DNA from: Nocardia sp. BMG111209
GTDB lineage: Bacteria > Actinomycetota > Actinomycetes > Mycobacteriales > Mycobacteriaceae
Reading direction: 5' to 3'
DNA length: 64,000 nt
Assembly: GCF_000381925.1 (NCBI RefSeq)
Contig: NZ_KB907307.1
Location: forward strand, 248,001 to 312,000
Shown in pieces: positions 27,701 through 36,654 of this stretch (within the stretch, counting starts at the first letter, position 1; each line of letters starts with the position of its first letter). Position numbers and translations under genes: made by a program. The notes below the pieces were generated by a model. It was not told the DNA's origin. It was given only the letters and a program-made list of their open reading frames with translations, and searched no databases.

Positions 27701-30700
27701 TGGAAACTGCACTGGCGCAACATCCTTCGGTGGCGCAGGTGATCGTGCTGGCCCGCGGCGCCGGTATCGGCGGCAAACGGCTGATCGCCTACGTCGTATC
27801 CGGCGGGCAGCCGCTCGACGGCCGCGAGGTCCGCCGCTGGGTGGCCGACCGGCTGCCGGAGTTCATGGTGCCCGCGGCGGTACAGGTGATCGACTCGGTT
27901 CCGTTGACCACCAACGGCAAACTGGACCGCGCGGCGCTGCCGGAACCGGATTTCGCGTCCGCGGCGGCATATCGGGCCCCGGCCGATGCCCGGGAACAGG
28001 CGCTGGCAGTCCTGTTCGGCGAGGTCCTGGGCCGCGGCAATGTCGGCGCGGACGACAACTTCTTCGAACTCGGCGGTCACTCGCTGCTGGCGACCCGCCT
28101 GGTGAGCCGGATCCGTACGGAACTGGGGGCAGAGGTGCCGATCCGGGCGGTGTTCGACGCTCCGACGGTGGCGCAGTTGGCAACTCGGCTGGACGCCGGT
28201 ACACCGGTGCGCCCCGCCCTGTCGGCCCGGAACCGGCCGGAGGTGGTGCCGGTGTCGTTCGCGCAGCGCCGGCTGTGGTTCATCCACCGGCTCGAAGGTC
28301 GTTCCGCGACCTACAACATTCCCCTGGCCGTGCGGTTGACGGGCGTATTCGATGCGTCCGCCTTCGCCGCGGCGGTCGCGGATGTCGTTGCCCGGCACGA
28401 GAGTCTGCGCACGGTCTTCACCGAGATCGACGGCGCACCGGCCCAACGAGTGCTCGAACCGCGTGATTTCGACGTGCCGGTCACCGTCACCGATGTGGCT
28501 CCCGGGGAACTGGATTCGGCGGTGATCGCGGCGATCCGATACGAATTCGACCTGTCGGCGGACGTTCCGATCCGCGCCGGCGTCTTCCGGCACGGCGTCG
28601 ACGAATGCGTGCTGGTGCTGGTGGTGCACCACATCGCCGGTGACGGCTGGTCGCTGGCGCCGCTGCTGCGCGACCTCGCCACGGCGTATACGGCCCGCCT
28701 CGCGGACCGGGCCCCGGCCTGGGCTCCGCTGCCGGTCCAGTACGTGGATTACACCCTGTGGCAACAGGATTGGCTGGGATCGGCCACCGATCCCGACAGC
28801 GTGGTGTCCCGGCAGTTCGACTACTGGCGGCGTGAACTGGACGGCCTGCCCGAACAGTTGCCGCTCATCACGGACCGGCCGCGGCCACGGGTCGCGAGCT
28901 ACCGCGGTGACCTGGTGCCGTTCGAGATCGACCTCGCGACCCGGACCGCGGTGGAGCGGCTGGCCGCTCGCGAAGGCGCGACGGTGTCGATGGTGCTGCA
29001 AGCGGCGCTCGCGGTGCTGTTGTCGAAACTCGGTGCCGGGGAGGATATCCCGATCGGCGCGCCCATCGCCGGTCGCACCGACGAAGCACTCGCCGACCTC
29101 GTCGGATTCTTCGTCAATACCTGGGTACTGCGGACGACCGTGCTGCCCGCCGTGCCGTTCGCGCAACTCCTGGCGCAGGTGCGCGCGAAGGCGCTGGCGG
29201 CGTACGACAATCAGGACGCGCCGTTCGAATTGCTGGTCGAGCTGCTGAATCCGGTCCGCTCCGCGGCGCACCATCCGCTGTTCCAGGTCACCCTGGCATT
29301 CCAGAACAACGCCCTGCCGGCGGTCGAATTGGGCGGGGTCGGCTTCGCGCCGTATCCGGCGTCCATCGACACCGCGCGGTTCGACCTGTTCTTCAACATC
29401 GCCGACACACCGGCGGGGCAGGCGTGGAACGGGTTCGTGGAGTACGCGACGGAGTTGTTCGACCGTTCGACGGTCGAGGCGATGGCGCGGCGACTGGTGC
29501 GGATCCTGGGCTCGGTCACCGCGGATCCCGGCATCCCGGTCGGCGCGATCGAGATCCTGGATCGTGTCGAACGTGCACGGGTGCTGCGGCAGTGGAACGA
29601 GACCGGCACCGACGTCCCGGATTCGACGCTCACCGGGTTGTTCGAGGCCCGGGTCACCGCGGATCCGGAAGCGGTCGCGGTGATCTGCGGGGATACCGAG
29701 TTGACGTATCGGCAGCTGGACTTCCGGGCGAATCTGCTGGCCTGGGAACTGATGTCGCGCGGTGTCGGTCCCGACGCGATCGTCGCGGTCGCGCTGCCGA
29801 AGTCCGCGGAGTTGCTGGTCGCGCTGGTGGCGGTGTCGAAGGCCGGTGGCGCGTATCTGCCGATCGATCCCGGATATCCCTCGGATCGGCTGGCTTTCGT
29901 GCTGGCGGACGCCGCACCGGTGCTGGTCGTGACGGATTCGGTCACCGCGAGCACGCTTCCCCCCGCCGACGTGCCGCACCTGACGCTCGACACACTCGAC
30001 ATGCGCGCGCCCGGCACCGATCTCGCGGTCGCGGTGCGGCCGGGGAATGTGGCGTATGTGATCTATACGTCGGGTTCGACGGGTGTGCCGAAGGGTGTGG
30101 CGGTCACGCATGGCAATGTGGTGAATCTGGTTGCGCAGGCGTGGCCGGTGGGTGTGGGTGATCGGGTGCTGGTGCATTCGTCGGTGGCGTTCGATGCGTC
30201 GACGTATGAGATCTGGCCGGCGTTGTGTGGTGGCGCCACCTTGGTGGTGGCGGGTGAGGTGCGGTCGGATCCGGTGGAGATCACGCGGCTGGTCGAGAGT
30301 CGTTCGGTGACCGCGATGTTCGGGACACCGCCGCTGCTGGCCGCCCTGGCCGAGCACGCGGAGTCCCTGCGGGGCAACCCGTTCGAGAGTCTGCGGCGGG
30401 TACACACCGGCGCCGACGTGCTCTCGGCGGGCCTGGTCGAGACACTGCGGACCCGGTGGCCGGATGCCGTGGTCGAGAACCTCTACGGCCCCACCGAGGC
30501 CACGGTGAACGTCACCTCGGCGGCGGTGACCGGCGACGTGACCGGGACGGTGCCGATCGGCGCGCCGGTCGCCAACACCCGTGCCTACGTACTGGATTCG
30601 TGGATGCGGCCGGTCCCGGCCGGGATACCCGGCGAGTTGTACGTGGCCGGTGCGCAATTGGCACGCGGCTATCGCGGCCGGACCGGACTGACCGCGGCCC

Positions 30701-33279
30701 GCTTCGTGGCCGATCCGTTCGAGGCGGCCGGCGAACGGATGTATCGCACCGGCGACGTGGTGCGGTGGACCCGGGACGGAGTACTGGAATTCGTCGGCCG
30801 CGCCGACGACCAGGTGAAGATCCGCGGCTTCCGCGTCGAACCGGCGGAGATCGAAACCGCTCTGGCACAACACCCCTCGGTATCCCGCGCCGTGGTCGTC
30901 GCGCGCGAGACCGAATCCGGCGGCAAACAGCTGATCGGCTACGTGGTCGCCGACCGCTCCGGCCCGGTCGCCGTATCCGGCGAATTCGTCGGCCAATGGC
31001 AGCAGGTGTACGACGAGCTGTACACGAGCGCGAACGCCCCGTTCGGAGAGGACTTCGGTGGCTGGGACAGCAGTTACACCGGGGAACCGATCCCGGAGGA
31101 GCAGATGCGGGAATGGCGGTCGACCCGGGTGGAGCGGATCCGCGGCCTGCGGCCACGGCGGGTGCTCGAGATCGGCGTCGGCTCGGGCCTGCTGATGTCA
31201 CAACTGGCCCCCGACTGCGAAGAGTACTGGGCGACAGACTTTTCCGCCGCCACCATCGGCACACTCCGACGCCAGGTGAGTGCCCTGGACGCGGACTGGA
31301 CCGACCGCGTCATCCTGGACGTACGGACTGCCGACGACACCGACGGACTGCCGCGCAACCACTTCGACACCGTCGTCCTGAACTCGGTGATCCAGTACTT
31401 CCCCGGCCAGGGATACCTGCGCGACGTCCTCGAACGGGTCCACGACCTCCTCGCCCCCGGCGGCGCCGTATTCGTCGGCGACGTACGCAATCTCGCGCTG
31501 CTGGAGGAATTCGCGACCGCGGTCCGCATCGCCCGCGACGGCGGTGACGATCCGGCCGCCGTCGCCGACCGGGTCCGCCGCGACATCGCCGCCGAACAGG
31601 AACTACTGCTGGCACCGGAATTCTTCACCGGATTATGCGGCGGCACAGCCAGATTCGACACCGTCGACATCCAGCTCCAACGCGGCGAAGCGATCAACGA
31701 ACTGACCCGATACCGCTACGACGTCGTCCTGCGCAAAACCCCACCGAACCCGATCTCCGCCGCCACCGTACCGAGAAACACCTTCCGCGACAGAGATTCG
31801 CTGCGCGCACAACTCGAGGCGGAGCACCCGAACGGATTCCGCGTCACCGGCATCCCGCACGCCGGCCTGACCGGCCAGGTCGAAGCAACCCGACGCATCC
31901 GGGCAGGACAACCGGTCACCACCGTCACCGAGCGGACCAGCACGGCCCTGCTTCCCGAGGACCTGCACCGCCTCGGACAGCAGTCCGGCTACATCACCGC
32001 CGTGACCTGGTCGTCCGAACCGGGCCACATGGACGCGATCTTCGTCGACGCGGCCACCACCGACGGCCGCCCCCTGACCGACGTCTACCTCCCGGAAACC
32101 CTTGTGGGCGAACCCCGTTCCCACGCCAACGATCCACAGGCCGGACTGCTCGCCGCCGAGATACGCCGCTGGGTCGGCCGCCGCCTGCCCGACTACATGG
32201 TCCCGGCGGTCGTGATGGTCATCGACGCCGTACCGCTCACCGCGAGCGGCAAATTGGATCGCAAGGGCCTACCGGATCCCGAATTCGCCTCCGCGGTCAC
32301 CTATCTGCCACCGACCGACGAACGCGAACGCGTCCTGACCGAGCTGTTCGCCGAGATCCTCGGCCTGGACCGGGTCGGCATCGACGACGACTTCTTCGTC
32401 CTGGGCGGCCATTCCCTGCTCGCGACCCGCCTCACCAGCAAGATCCGGGCGGCCCTGGGAGTCGAGATACCGGTCCGGGTCATCTTCGACGCCCCGACCG
32501 TCGCCCAGCTGTCCCCCCGCCTCGACGACGCGGCGCCGTCGAGCACGGATTTCGATCCGATCCTGATCCTGAAGGACACCGGTTCCGCAAACCCGTTGTG
32601 GTGCCTGCACCCCGGCGGCGGCCTCGGCTGGTTCTACCGCCAGCTCGGCCCCCACCTGCCCGACCACCCGATCTACGCGATCCAATCCCGCGGCCTGGCC
32701 GACGGCCCACCGGCCGGCTCGTTCGAGGAGATGATCGACGACTACACCGACCGGATCCTCACCACCCAGCCGGACGGTCCGTACCACCTGCTCGGCTGGT
32801 CGTACGGCGGAATCCTCGCGCACACCCTCGCCCACCGACTCGCCCAGCGCGGCAAGCAGATCGGCTTCCTCGGCATCGTGGACAGCAAACCCGTGGTCCC
32901 GATGGACGAACAACCCGACGTCTCCGAGGACGACGCCCTGGCAGGCATCCGAGCCTGGGCCGAAGACAGATTCGGCGAACAACTCGAATCCGAGGTGGTA
33001 CGAGAACTCGCCGAACGCGCGACAAAGGTCCTCATCAACAACAGCACCCTCCTCCAGGGCTGCACCTCCCCGCGCCACGAAGGCGACATGACGATATTCG
33101 GCGGCACCATCGACAGCGACGACACCCGAATCGACGACATCACAACCGAATTCGAGACCGCCTGGCGCCCCCACCTCACCGGCCGCATAGACGTCTTCGA
33201 GATCGACTGCGCCCACGGAGATTTCGACCGCCCCGAGAACATGAACCGAATCGGACGCATCCTCCGCGATCTGCTGTGA
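12757..33279 (+). CDS. Non-ribosomal peptide synthetase, terminating subunit (C-A-T / C-A-T-E / C-A-T-E / C-A-T / C-A-nMT-T-TE)
   Basis: Giant cytoplasmic NRPS of about 6840 residues; start GTG 12757 or, one codon later, ATG 12760. C-type motifs lie at about residues 130, 1183 and 5291 (HHIAGDG) and at 2722 and 4251 (HHVLLDG, the class that follows epimerases). A3 motifs are at 609, 1663, 3179, 4721 and 5770. T domains at 2048 and 3568 have GGDSIRSIQ, typical before epimerases; those at 998, 5106 and 6550 have GGHS. E domains carry HHLVIDG (2224) and HHLAVDG (3753), plus EGHGREE and GLLRYLNP. The methyltransferase (LEIGVGSG, 6137) sits in the last A domain. The terminal thioesterase has GWSYGG (nucleophile Ser 6682), a likely Asp in GIVDSKP and a likely His 6820 in CAHGDF. 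T, E and C subtypes agree with each other, which supports collinearity. It finishes and releases the peptide started by the upstream gene. Confidence 0.98.
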   Translation: MMIPLSFAQRRLWFIHRLDGPSAAYNMPVAVRLSGEFDEFAFAAAVGDVVSRHESLRTIFVEADGVPSQRVLEADSVTVPISIDDVPPAEVDAALARAVGHPFDLSTEIPIRVTVLRCGTGEYVVLLLLHHIAGDGWSMAPLLRDLSHAYAVRARREEPQWEPLPVQYVDYTLWQRELLGSADDPDSVLSRQFDYWRRELAGLPEQLAIPADRPRPRTASHRGDVAVCGIDAEIRAAVEALATREGASASMVLQAALAVLLFKLGAGGDIPIGSPIAGRTDEGLADLVGFFVNTWVLRARVEPATSFTRILGGVRAKALAAYENQDVPFELLVELLNPVRSPAHHPLFQVLLSFQNNAAPTLALPGSTFEPYPLAATTSRFDLVFTVAAAAGSGGWDLHVEYATDLFDRATIEATAARLVRVLRSVVTDPDAPVGPVEILEAAERDLLTRRWNATDVEIAEATVPELFRAQASRTPDAPAVLCGDVELTYRELDRRAARLARVLTAHGAGPERVVAVALPRSADLIVALVAVARTGAAYLPIDPAYPSDRLAFVLDDAAPVLVVTETATADALPRTTAPHLLLDTVEMPGPGSDPVLPVRPQNLAYVIYTSGSTGVPKGVGIAHRNVVNLVAQAWSVRPGDRVLVHSSVAFDASTFEIWPALCGGAALVVASEQRSDPGEIARLIESRSVTRIFATPPFLSALVEYAETLPRPVFGCLRQVNTGADTLTTELVRAVRAVCPDVWIDNLYGPTEATVNVTSALVPDSPAGTSVPIGVPVANTRVYVLDSGLAPVPVGVAGELYVAGAQLARGYRGRAALTAGRFVADPFDAAGGRLYRTGDVVRWNALGQLEFVGRADDQVKVRGFRVEPGEVEAVLAQHPSVARALVVARDTAAGAQLIGYVVPGRSAAASIDAARVRGFAAERLPDYMVPAAVLAIDSIPLTANGKVDHAALPVPEVGSSAPYRAPGTRRERVLTELFAEVLGLERVGVDDGFFALGGHSLLATRLASRIRATLDVELPIRTIFEAPTVAQLAHRLESDAPVRPPVTTRQRPETIPLSFAQRRLWFMHRLEGPSATYNLPVTARLTGAIDVPALEAAVGDLVARHESLRTVFAETGGVPAQRILAAEGLTVPITVSDVAAAELGAAVTAAVRYAFDLASEIPLRVSVFRDGPGGGVLVLLLHHIAGDGWSVGALLRDLSAAYTARRDGHAPAWAPLPVQYTDYTLWQRELLGSADDPDSVLSRQSGYWRRELAGLPEQLRLPSDRPRPRTAGYHGDVVSFGIDPEIRGAVERLAAREGASVSMVLQSALAVLLFKLGAGGDIPLGTPIAGRADDALADLVGIFVNTWVLRAEVDPAASFTGLLRQVRTKALAAYENQDIPFELLVERLDPARSAAHHPLFQVSLAFQNNAAPVLDLAGLTVEPYPVSTGTARFDLLFDIADAPADRQWHGLIEFATELFDRSTVEAMAARWVRLLRWVVAEPDRPVGPIDISSADERSRILHRGNGTAAPVPELTVAELFRAQAARTPDAIAVAGADTALTYRELDVRADRLAGVLAARGVGPEVVAAVALSPSVELIVALLAVWKAGGAYLPIDPAYPSDRLAFVLADAAPVVVVTDTATAEVLPDNAIPRLYVDAPGAAEPGVRARVAGVHPHHPAYLIYTSGSTGIPKGVAVTHHNVVNLVSHARPVTAGDRVLMQTSISFDVSGYEIWPTLCGGARLILPQQRRPDPAEIATAIETSAVTRMFATPPLLAALLDEVGSRPGAPLRTLTQVFAAGSELPAALARRLHAECPGTQVVNGYGPTETTVYVADHEVAGEIGDAVPIGRALPNVRLYVLDSGLVPVPAGVPGELYVAGTQVARGYRGRAALTASRFVADPFDPDGGRLYRTGDVVRWRRDGRLAFLGRADDQVKIRGFRVEPGEVEAALAQHPSVSQSVVVARADDDGGARLVGYVTAATELDGAQVRAFVAGRLPEYMVPAVVMVLDAMPLTANGKLDRAALPRPRFTSATHYRAPENPREEILAAVFADVLGLARVGVADSFFELGGDSIRSIQVVSRARALGVEVTPREVFELRTVAALAAAAEGRRGHTVVAELPGGAVGWLPLLPVARYLRESGAGFDSFNQTMVLDLPAGIDRAGLVAVLTAVVDRHDVLRARLIDDERGPGLEIAPAGSIDVDRLLHRIELGAALNARLDPAAGVMVQFGWFDAGPQRAGRLAIVAHHLVIDGVSWRILLPDLASAWQAVSSGAPAAIAATGTSMRRWAHGLVEQATAPRVTEQLPWWRSVVDGPDPLLGSRPLDPAVDVMATVAHTVIEIPVAETETLLTTLPAAFHGGVEDGLLAALTAAVAHRRRARGIAAESVLIRLEGHGREEDTVAGADLSATVGWFTSVYPVRLRADATAWDEICAGGPAAGALVKSVKEQLRAVPGKGIGFGLLRYLNPETATVLQQFSTGQIGFNHLGRFTSADLLPEQLRGTGWTPARHEAGSVASQDPAMPAPAVLDATTMVVDTADGPVLRAVFANPRGALSTAETQELAQLWQQAALGLARHALGGGGRTPSDLPLAGLAQHEIDVLERRYPGLTDVWRPTAMQKGLLFHRALAGKGFDAYHMQVAFGLTGAVDPVRMRAAGQGLIDRYPNLRVGFAEDAHGAPIQVVVDRAELPWHMVDLRDHRESERRTALELLLSEDRGAQFDVAAGPLLRFTLVLMTEQRSELIFSAHHVLLDGWSLPLLVRDLLRLYGSGAAALPPVPDYREFLKWLDRQDIRAGVRAWADELDGIREPTLLAGSADSTASAEVERFDVPLAPATAAALGRRASRLGVTLNTVVQAAWGILLAASTGRRDVVTGATVSGRPPAIAGVESMVGLFIGTVPVRVRFDHHDTLADLLTGLQARQAALLDHHHVGLSDIHRATGLNVLFDTLVGFESFPVDPAGIADAATTGGIAIAGLRSDAPTHYPLSVVAGAAPELTVRLEYRTDVFDRRTVAVLARRLARIFEQVAADPTIAVASVDILGSERELLLHRWNRTAVDAPETTVTALFEAQAARTPERVAVVCRNTDLTYRELDVRATRLARALNARGVGPDSVVAVALPRSVDLLVALVAVLKAGGAYLPIDPAYPSDRLAFVLADADPVVIVTDAGSENMLPDNAIPRIHPATADGADSAPVVLRPGNLAYVIYTSGSTGVPKGVAVTHGNVANLVAQAWTAGAGDWVLMHSSVAFDASTYEIWPALCGGAALVVAGEQRSDPAEITRLIETWSVTKMFATPPLLSALVEYAEPLRCTPLRSLTQVNTGADTLTAGLADAVRDVCGGVRIDNLYGPTEATVDVTSLVVPDDTTGTVPIGTPVANTRVYVLDSWLAPVPLGIPGELYVAGAQLARGYRGRVALTAGRFVADPFGAAGGRLYRTGDVVRWNALGQLEFVGRADDQVKVRGFRVEPGEVEAVLAQHPSVTRAVVTTVGAGASGKRLVGYVVLDRLGATGVDGAQVREFAAERLPDFMVPSVVTVIDAVPMTVNGKVDRGALPAPEVVSSTGYRAPGTAVERVLSAVFAEVLGLERVGADDNFFELGGDSIRSIQVVSRARALGVVVSPREIFERRTVAALAAVAGGRAEDPVLRELDGGGTGWLPLLPVARHVREMGTGFEAFGQSMVLELPVGIDRAGLLATVRTVVDRHDVLRSRLVDDDRGPGLEVAPPGAIDVGRFLHRVEATDTDAMIPELAAAVGRLAPATGALVQFVWFDAGPVRAGRLAVVAHHLAVDGVSWRILLPDFASAWQAVSSGAAPAPAVRGTSLRRWAHALAEEAVSPRRVAELDWWRAVSAGPDPMLGSRPLDPAIDVMASTEHVEIRIPVADTGILLTALPAAFHGGVEDGLLAALAAAVTRWRHMRGVRADSVLITLEGHGREEHVVPGADLSNTVGWFTSMFPIRLHAGVATWADLCAGGDGAGALFKTIKEQLRALPDKGIGYGLLRYLNPATAAVLQEFPTGQIAFNYLGRFTAGDLVPPRLRGAGWTPAADAGQLITPLNPALSAMPVLSVLDTLAMIVDTDEGPVLQAVFTAPAGVLARADVAELAGLWRDAVLGLARHAATSGAGGLTPSDLPLVDLAQPEIEALEQRYPRLVDVWPPTPMQSGLLFHQGLADNGFDAYHMQVVFTLDGPVDPDRLRAAGQGLLDRYPNLRVCFGADSRGAPIQVVADRVELPWRVVDARDDADGAAAVLAQDRDAHFDAAVPPLLRLTLVRTAAQRAELIFTAHHVLLDGWSLPLLIRDLLQLYGSGGDLTGLPAVPDYRDFLTWLAAQDPRAGVRAWTRALAGVEEPTLLADSLGKHGGAAASARGGIERIEVALTDDTVSALTRRATALGVTVNTVVQGGWGILLAVSTGRRDVVAGATVSGRPPTVAGVDAMVGVFINTVPVRVRFEPRDTLAEILTGLQAGQAALLDHHHVGLSDIQQAVGLNALFDTLIAFESYPVDQAGIGQVATTSGLGIVDARPETPSHYPVTLVADARPTLRLQLEYRTEVFDRPVAEAMAARLARIFEQFASDTDIPVGSLDLLGTDERETVLRHRNRAGAEAPDATVVERFRARAAANPAAVAIVCGDTESTYRELDLRSDRLARVLRGHGVRPDTVVAVALPRSAESIVALLAVLKAGGAYLPIDPAYPADRLAFMLTDAAPVVTLTDAATAKALPSTEIPQVHLESVDLARGSGLDRAAAVRPHDCACVIYTSGSTGVPKGVAVTHRNIATFAADPGWRGGAHEAVLWHSSVAFDASTYEIWVPLLGGGRVVVAPPDRADLGALARLLIEHRVTATFFTTRLFELFVEHRPEAFAGMRQVWVGGEEIPAELLRRALPRCPGTRIVNGYGPTETTTFAVTRTFEPGEVFAASVPIGSPLAEVGAYVLDSMLRPVPVGVAGELYLAGPQVSRGYRGRSALTAARFVADPFDPSGGRLYRTGDLVRWTAGGELEYVGRADDQVKIRGFRVELGEVETALAQHPSVAQVIVLARGAGIGGKRLIAYVVSGGQPLDGREVRRWVADRLPEFMVPAAVQVIDSVPLTTNGKLDRAALPEPDFASAAAYRAPADAREQALAVLFGEVLGRGNVGADDNFFELGGHSLLATRLVSRIRTELGAEVPIRAVFDAPTVAQLATRLDAGTPVRPALSARNRPEVVPVSFAQRRLWFIHRLEGRSATYNIPLAVRLTGVFDASAFAAAVADVVARHESLRTVFTEIDGAPAQRVLEPRDFDVPVTVTDVAPGELDSAVIAAIRYEFDLSADVPIRAGVFRHGVDECVLVLVVHHIAGDGWSLAPLLRDLATAYTARLADRAPAWAPLPVQYVDYTLWQQDWLGSATDPDSVVSRQFDYWRRELDGLPEQLPLITDRPRPRVASYRGDLVPFEIDLATRTAVERLAAREGATVSMVLQAALAVLLSKLGAGEDIPIGAPIAGRTDEALADLVGFFVNTWVLRTTVLPAVPFAQLLAQVRAKALAAYDNQDAPFELLVELLNPVRSAAHHPLFQVTLAFQNNALPAVELGGVGFAPYPASIDTARFDLFFNIADTPAGQAWNGFVEYATELFDRSTVEAMARRLVRILGSVTADPGIPVGAIEILDRVERARVLRQWNETGTDVPDSTLTGLFEARVTADPEAVAVICGDTELTYRQLDFRANLLAWELMSRGVGPDAIVAVALPKSAELLVALVAVSKAGGAYLPIDPGYPSDRLAFVLADAAPVLVVTDSVTASTLPPADVPHLTLDTLDMRAPGTDLAVAVRPGNVAYVIYTSGSTGVPKGVAVTHGNVVNLVAQAWPVGVGDRVLVHSSVAFDASTYEIWPALCGGATLVVAGEVRSDPVEITRLVESRSVTAMFGTPPLLAALAEHAESLRGNPFESLRRVHTGADVLSAGLVETLRTRWPDAVVENLYGPTEATVNVTSAAVTGDVTGTVPIGAPVANTRAYVLDSWMRPVPAGIPGELYVAGAQLARGYRGRTGLTAARFVADPFEAAGERMYRTGDVVRWTRDGVLEFVGRADDQVKIRGFRVEPAEIETALAQHPSVSRAVVVARETESGGKQLIGYVVADRSGPVAVSGEFVGQWQQVYDELYTSANAPFGEDFGGWDSSYTGEPIPEEQMREWRSTRVERIRGLRPRRVLEIGVGSGLLMSQLAPDCEEYWATDFSAATIGTLRRQVSALDADWTDRVILDVRTADDTDGLPRNHFDTVVLNSVIQYFPGQGYLRDVLERVHDLLAPGGAVFVGDVRNLALLEEFATAVRIARDGGDDPAAVADRVRRDIAAEQELLLAPEFFTGLCGGTARFDTVDIQLQRGEAINELTRYRYDVVLRKTPPNPISAATVPRNTFRDRDSLRAQLEAEHPNGFRVTGIPHAGLTGQVEATRRIRAGQPVTTVTERTSTALLPEDLHRLGQQSGYITAVTWSSEPGHMDAIFVDAATTDGRPLTDVYLPETLVGEPRSHANDPQAGLLAAEIRRWVGRRLPDYMVPAVVMVIDAVPLTASGKLDRKGLPDPEFASAVTYLPPTDERERVLTELFAEILGLDRVGIDDDFFVLGGHSLLATRLTSKIRAALGVEIPVRVIFDAPTVAQLSPRLDDAAPSSTDFDPILILKDTGSANPLWCLHPGGGLGWFYRQLGPHLPDHPIYAIQSRGLADGPPAGSFEEMIDDYTDRILTTQPDGPYHLLGWSYGGILAHTLAHRLAQRGKQIGFLGIVDSKPVVPMDEQPDVSEDDALAGIRAWAEDRFGEQLESEVVRELAERATKVLINNSTLLQGCTSPRHEGDMTIFGGTIDSDDTRIDDITTEFETAWRPHLTGRIDVFEIDCAHGDFDRPENMNRIGRILRDLL
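12760..15880 (+). other. NRPS module 5: C-A-T
   Basis: HHIAGDG at nt 13144, A3 motif at nt 14581, GGHS at nt 15748. Specificity residues align as D-A-F-F-N-G-L-V-N. The A5-A8 part is unusually rich in T-ending and G-ending codons and is nearly identical to the same part of module 7 (see repeat entries). Confidence 0.86.
15157..15401 (+). repeat. Near-identical intragenic repeat X, copy 1 (A domain of module 5, A6-A8)
   Basis: This 245-bp stretch matches 22864-23108 at all but 5 positions by hand comparison, far closer than the flanking DNA. It covers the A6 to A8 motifs and the start of the following segment, and uses more T-ending codons than its surroundings. It is coding sequence, not an inserted element. 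Confidence 0.85.
15905..20480 (+). other. NRPS module 6: C-A-T-E
   Basis: HHIAGDG at nt 16303, A3 motif at nt 17743, GGDS at nt 18898, epimerase HHLVIDG at nt 19426. The A domain is the most divergent at the pocket entrance (FDVSGYEIW instead of FDASTYEIW); residues align as D-V-Y-F-F-A-G-V-Y. The E domain predicts a D-configured residue. Confidence 0.87.
20500..25070 (+). other. NRPS module 7: C(DCL)-A-T-E
   Basis: The C domain has the DCL-type features expected after an epimerase ([11 protein letters not shown] and HHVLLDG, the latter at nt 20920). A3 motif at nt 22291, GGDS at nt 23458, epimerase HHLAVDG at nt 24013. Specificity residues align as D-A-Y-F-N-G-L-V-D. It predicts a second consecutive D-residue. 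Confidence 0.87.
22864..23108 (+). repeat. Near-identical intragenic repeat X, copy 2 (A domain of module 7, A6-A8)
   Basis: Partner of 15157-15401, offset by 7707 bp. The sharp boundaries and shared wobble bases suggest recent gene conversion or module-part duplication between the two A domains. Confidence 0.85.
25075..28200 (+). other. NRPS module 8: C(DCL)-A-T
   Basis: DCL-type C ([18 protein letters not shown] at nt 25507), A3 motif at nt 26917, GGHS at nt 28072. The A domain differs from its siblings throughout the A3-A5 core (for example WVGGEEIP); specificity residues align as D-A-Y-F-W-G-G-T-F. The -GGTF tail occurs in some valine-type codes, which is weak evidence only. Confidence 0.86.
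28240..33276 (+). other. NRPS module 9 (termination): C-A-nMT-T-TE
   Basis: HHIAGDG at nt 28627, A3 motif at nt 30064, methyltransferase SAM loop at nt 31165, GGHS at nt 32404, thioesterase GWSYGG at nt 32794 to the end. Specificity residues align as D-A-Y-F-H-G-L-V-N. Release may be by hydrolysis or macrocyclisation; the sequence does not show which. Confidence 0.88.
30040..30353 (+). repeat. Near-identical intragenic repeat Y, copy 2 (A domain of module 9, A3-A4)
   Basis: Partner of 5864-6177. Both copies lie in A domains that also carry methyltransferases and share the same pocket family (D-A-Y-F-x-G-L-V-D/N), consistent with a common origin or conversion. Confidence 0.75.
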
Positions 33280-33300
33280 ACGGCCGGCCATCCGCTCGCA

Positions 33301-34353
33301 TCAGAGCCATTTGCTGCGTCGGAAGAGCACCAGGAGTGCGGCGCACAGGACGACCATTACCGTGAGTACGACCGGGTAGCCCCAGACCTGGCGTAGTTCG
33401 GGCATGTGGTCGAAGTTCATGCCGTAGATGCCGGCGATCATCGTGGGGACGGCGGCCATGGCGACCAGGGCGGAGATTTTTCGCATATCGGTGTTCTGTT
33501 GTACGGCGGTTTTGGCGAGGGCGGCGCCGATCATCGCGCTCAGGGATTCGTCGAAGACGGTGATCTGCTCGGTGACCATGGTGTGGTGGTCGGCGACGTC
33601 GCGCAGGTAGCGGCGGACCTCCTTGGACAGGGGCATTTCCTTCTGGGTCAGCATCTGCAATGGGAGGGCGAAAGGGGCTACTGCTCGTCGCATTTCGACG
33701 ATTTCGCGTTTGAGTTGATAGATCGGTTCGATCGGCATGGTGGTGCCGGGGGTGAAGATCTCTTCCTCCATCGCGTCCACGTCCTGTTCGACTGCCTGGG
33801 CTACGTCGATGTAGGAGTCGACTACGTAGTCGGCGATGGCGTGCAGGACCGCGCCGGGGCCCCGGCGTAGGCGTTCGGGGTCGGCTTCCAGCGCTCGGCG
33901 TGCTCCCGACAGGCCGGAGTGTTCGCCGTGCCGGACCGCGATGACGAAATCGGGGGCGACGAAGATCAGGATCTGGCCGGTCAGGACGATCTCGCTGACG
34001 GTGTGCATATCGTGTTCGACGTGGGTGACGGTGCGCATGACCACGACCAGGGTGTCGTCGTAGCGTTCCAGCTTCGGCCGCTGCCGGGGGCGGACCGCGT
34101 CCTCGGCGGCGAGCGGGTGCAGTCCGTAGATGCCGGCGATCTCGGTCATCTGCTGCTCGTCGGGTTCGTGCAGGCCCAGCCAGACGAATCCGGCGCCGCG
34201 TTCGCGGACCTCCGCCAGCGCGGCCTGCGGGGTGAACGAGCCCGGCAGGCGGGCACCGTCGACGTAGACCGCGCAGTCGACGACGGCTCGCGCGGGTGGA
34301 TCCGGCGTCGGGGTGTCGTGGTCGGACGGGGGCGGCGGGGCGGCAGATGACAC
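33301..34353 (-). CDS. corA: CorA-type magnesium/cobalt transporter
   Basis: Membrane channel for Mg2+ and related divalent cations. The 350-residue product has the family layout: a long acidic and helical cytoplasmic part, then two C-terminal membrane helices with the signature GMN at residues 311-313 (context IYGMNFDHMPEL) and a short basic tail ending RRSKWL. The start is GTG at 34353; no other start gives a better N-terminus. It converges on the NRPS with only 21 bp between the stops, and no hairpin terminator is visible there. Housekeeping-type gene; I see no link to peptide synthesis. Confidence 0.93.
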   Translation of the reverse strand: MSSAAPPPPSDHDTPTPDPPARAVVDCAVYVDGARLPGSFTPQAALAEVRERGAGFVWLGLHEPDEQQMTEIAGIYGLHPLAAEDAVRPRQRPKLERYDDTLVVVMRTVTHVEHDMHTVSEIVLTGQILIFVAPDFVIAVRHGEHSGLSGARRALEADPERLRRGPGAVLHAIADYVVDSYIDVAQAVEQDVDAMEEEIFTPGTTMPIEPIYQLKREIVEMRRAVAPFALPLQMLTQKEMPLSKEVRRYLRDVADHHTMVTEQITVFDESLSAMIGAALAKTAVQQNTDMRKISALVAMAAVPTMIAGIYGMNFDHMPELRQVWGYPVVLTVMVVLCAALLVLFRRSKWL

Positions 34354-34390
34354 CGCATGATCGTGACATCGGCGTTTAGCCCGGGGGAAA

Positions 34391-34411
34391 CCGGTGTCGG
34401 TGCGACACCGG
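34391..34411 (-). terminator. Hairpin terminator candidate downstream of the lipase-like gene
   Basis: A perfect 9-bp inverted repeat (CCGGTGTCG / CGACACCGG, 3-nt loop) begins 9 nt after the lipase stop codon. On the minus strand it is followed by TTTCCCCC, a short and imperfect T run. It lies between the lipase gene and corA, so it may separate their transcription. Confidence 0.6.
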
Positions 34412-34419
34412 CGGCGGCG

Positions 34420-35655
34420 TCATTGCGTGGTATCGAGTTCGGTGAACCACCGCACGGCCTGGGCGGTGCCGGCGACACCCGAGCCGCTGTGGTCGAGGGG
34501 GCCGAGATCGACGATCGGGGTGTCGACACCGAGTTGCCCGAAGGCGGCGCGGCATTGCGCGCTGTCGGCGGTCGCGACATCGGTGTCCTTCTCGCCGATG
34601 TACAGCCGGATGGGCAGGTGCGGGGTCCAGCCGCTGCAGGTGCCGTCGGCGACCCGCAGTGCGTCGGCCAGCGAACCGGTGGGATGCTGCAGCATGTCCA
34701 CGGCGTGCGGGGTGAGCAACCGGTCGAAGCCGTCCGGGAAGCCCCGATGGAGTTCGTCGTCGGTGTGCGAGCCGTCCAGCAATTGCTCCATGGTGCCGTC
34801 GTAGGGCGGCTGGAACACCTCGCTCGGCGAGCGATACAGCTGGTGCAGGCGATTCCAGGACACCAGGAGGTATGCGGCGTAGAAGCCCGACGAGGCCGGG
34901 TCCAGAGTGCGGTCGAACACGGCCGGAATCTCGGCGGTCCGCAACGCGAACGGGCCGCTGATCGCCGCGACCGCGGCGGCGCGCCAACCGGTGCCGGAAC
35001 CGTCCTGCAACGCCCGCGCCACACTCATGGCTGCGGGCCCGCCCTGCGAGAAGCCGGTGATGTAGACCTGTTCGCGCAGTTGCCGATTCAGCGCCGCGGC
35101 CTCGCTGCGGGCGGCCCGCAGCATGTCCACCGTCGCCGTGGTCTCCGACGGTACGTCCAGATAGGGGTGCGGTCCCGGGCCGAGCCCCAGCCCGAGGTAA
35201 TCGGTTGCGGCGCTCGCGAATCCGGCGGAAGCATAGGTGAGTACGGCCGCGACGTCACCGCCGTCCGCCGCGGTCGACGGAGCCTCCGCCGCGGTGGCCT
35301 GGGTGCCGTGCTCGTACGCCACCGTCGACAGCTCGTGATCAGCGGTCCGCGGTAGCGCGAGCAAGCCGGTCGCCGTCGTCTCGTGCCCACCGGGATCGGT
35401 TGTGCGGTACCGCAGCCGATAGGTGTCGACCCCGAATCGCGTTGTGCCGGGATCGAATCCATTGCCGGTCAGTTCGGTCCGGACCTCGTCGGCGGAGTAG
35501 GTGCGCAGGTGCTCGGCCCCGATGAGCTGTCCAGGACCGTTGGGCTGCGAGTGCGACGGATCCGGTGCCGCACCGCATCCGGCGGCGGACACGGACACCA
35601 GGACGAGCGCAAGCGCCGCGAACACCCACTGCCGACTGGGAACACGTGTGGTCAT
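34420..35655 (-). CDS. Secreted lipase-like alpha/beta-hydrolase, predicted lipoprotein
   Basis: 411 residues. The N-terminus is a signal peptide (basic start, hydrophobic VFAALALVLV) ending in a lipobox-like SAAGC with Cys 27, so the enzyme is probably anchored outside the membrane. The body looks like the secretory-lipase/esterase family: nucleophile elbow GFSQGG (Ser 203), a probable acid at Asp 357 in GEKDTD, and a probable His 389 in GPLDHSG. Length fits that family. The substrate is unknown; lipid esters are likely. No clear Shine-Dalgarno sequence precedes the ATG. Transcribed alone, apparently ended by the hairpin at 34391-34411. Confidence 0.85.
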   Translation of the reverse strand: MTTRVPSRQWVFAALALVLVSVSAAGCGAAPDPSHSQPNGPGQLIGAEHLRTYSADEVRTELTGNGFDPGTTRFGVDTYRLRYRTTDPGGHETTATGLLALPRTADHELSTVAYEHGTQATAAEAPSTAADGGDVAAVLTYASAGFASAATDYLGLGLGPGPHPYLDVPSETTATVDMLRAARSEAAALNRQLREQVYITGFSQGGPAAMSVARALQDGSGTGWRAAAVAAISGPFALRTAEIPAVFDRTLDPASSGFYAAYLLVSWNRLHQLYRSPSEVFQPPYDGTMEQLLDGSHTDDELHRGFPDGFDRLLTPHAVDMLQHPTGSLADALRVADGTCSGWTPHLPIRLYIGEKDTDVATADSAQCRAAFGQLGVDTPIVDLGPLDHSGSGVAGTAQAVRWFTELDTTQ

Positions 35656-35809
35656 GGCGAAATTGCATCGCGCGCAATCGGATCGGGTCCATCCCGCTCC
35701 AGGGTGATTCCGGGCGTCGCACTCACCCCTGGGTATCGGGTGAGGGTTACGACGTTCGCGCCGGCCCGTGCGGATCGGCGTGCTCAGGCACCGCGGTACG
35801 CACGCCCCG
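35656..35809. other. Intergenic region upstream of the lipase-like gene, with two inverted repeats
   Basis: This holds a 7-bp inverted repeat (CTCACCC at 35722-35728, GGGTGAG at 35738-35744) and a shorter dyad (ATTGC at 35662-35666, GCAAT at 35674-35678) just before the lipase start. Neither has a T run, so they look more like operators than terminators. This is speculative; no promoter hexamers stand out. Confidence 0.35.
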
Positions 35810-36172
35810 TCAGAACGCCGTGGCGAGCCATGCCGCGACTGCGGCGAGGATGATGAGGGCGGCGTTGAGGCCGGTGTTGTTCACTTCGCCGCGGGAGAGG
35901 TGGAGTGCGGCGGCGAGGACCTGGAGGATTGCGAAGCCGATTGCGGCGATGATCGCCAGGACCGGGGCGATGCCGGTTGCGGGTGGGAGGATCAGGCCGG
36001 CGGCGCCGAGGATTTCCACCGCGCCCACCAGGCGGACGAACGGCATCGGGATGGTGTCCACCCAGCCCATCATCGGGGCGAGTTGTTCCTTGCTCTGGGT
36101 GACCTTCCTGCCGCCGGCATAGAGGTAGAACAGTGCCAGTAGTGCGGCGACTATCCAGTACGCGATGACCAC
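35810..36172 (-). CDS. DoxX-like small integral membrane protein
   Basis: 120 residues with the GTG start at 36172, chosen because a GGAGG (36182-36178) stands 5 nt upstream; a longer reading from ATG 36244 adds 24 polar residues and lacks such a site. The protein is almost entirely hydrophobic, with about four membrane helices and the DoxX-family look (FYLYAGGRKV near the N-terminus, VEILGAAGLI in the middle). Function within the family is poorly defined; roles linked to quinone or thiol-redox balance have been proposed for some members. It is divergent from an HxlR regulator, which probably controls it. Confidence 0.8.
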   Translation of the reverse strand: MVIAYWIVAALLALFYLYAGGRKVTQSKEQLAPMMGWVDTIPMPFVRLVGAVEILGAAGLILPPATGIAPVLAIIAAIGFAILQVLAAALHLSRGEVNNTGLNAALIILAAVAAWLATAF

Positions 36173-36273
36173 CGTGACCTCCAATGGTTTCGATTTGTGC
36201 GTAGGGTCATCATGGGTCACTGTCGAGGGGTCTGCAAAAGGCACACCCGTGATACCGGATGCCAGGAGCGGCG
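36173..36273. promoter_or_regulatory. Divergent promoter region between the DoxX-like and HxlR genes
   Basis: About 100 bp shared by two divergent genes. It holds a direct repeat GGGTC-N5-GGGTC (36203-36217, approximate). On the usual pattern for HxlR regulators, the protein would bind here and control both genes. The operator assignment is inference. Confidence 0.45.
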
Positions 36274-36648
36274 ATGTCGAAGTACGAGAAGACCTGCCTG
36301 ATCCGTGGTGACGGTGGACGCGCCATTCGGGGCATCCTCGATCGCATCGGTGACAAGTGGACCTTGCTCGTGGTGGCGACGCTGCACGGTGAACGGATGC
36401 GGTTCGGCATCCTCCGGGAACGTATCCCCGGCATCTCTCAGCGCATGTTGACCCTGACGTTGCGGCATCTGGAGCGGGACGGGCTGGTCGGGCGCACGGT
36501 GTTCGCGGAGGTGCCGCCCCGGGTCGAATACGAACTCACCGAAATGGGGCGCACGCTGATCGAACCCGCTGTGACGCTGGCGGAATGGGCCGTCGAGCAC
36601 AATCAGGAGATCGAGCGCAGTCATCGGACCTACGATTCCCGGGAATGA
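36274..36648 (+). CDS. HxlR-family winged-helix transcriptional regulator
   Basis: 124 residues with the ATG at 36274, chosen because AGGAG (36264-36268) sits 5 nt upstream; an in-frame ATG 15 nt earlier has no such site. The protein matches the HxlR/DUF24 type: a Cys near the N-terminus (KTCLIRGD), the RIGDKWTLLVV segment, and the winged-helix core FGILRERIPGISQRMLTLTLRHLERDG, which is quoted here only in part as GISQRMLTLTLRHLE. Members often sense electrophiles or redox stress through that Cys and control an adjacent divergent gene, here the DoxX-like protein. Confidence 0.9.
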   Translation: MSKYEKTCLIRGDGGRAIRGILDRIGDKWTLLVVATLHGERMRFGILRERIPGISQRMLTLTLRHLERDGLVGRTVFAEVPPRVEYELTEMGRTLIEPAVTLAEWAVEHNQEIERSHRTYDSRE

Positions 36649-36654
36649 TGTGGT

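Noticed and set aside
24853..30996. Open frame of about 2047 codons antisense to the second NRPS gene
   Set aside because: Its translation is low-complexity Arg/His/Gly/Pro-rich with no domain motifs, and it mirrors the repeated A and C domains on the other strand. High-GC coding DNA commonly leaves such antisense frames open.
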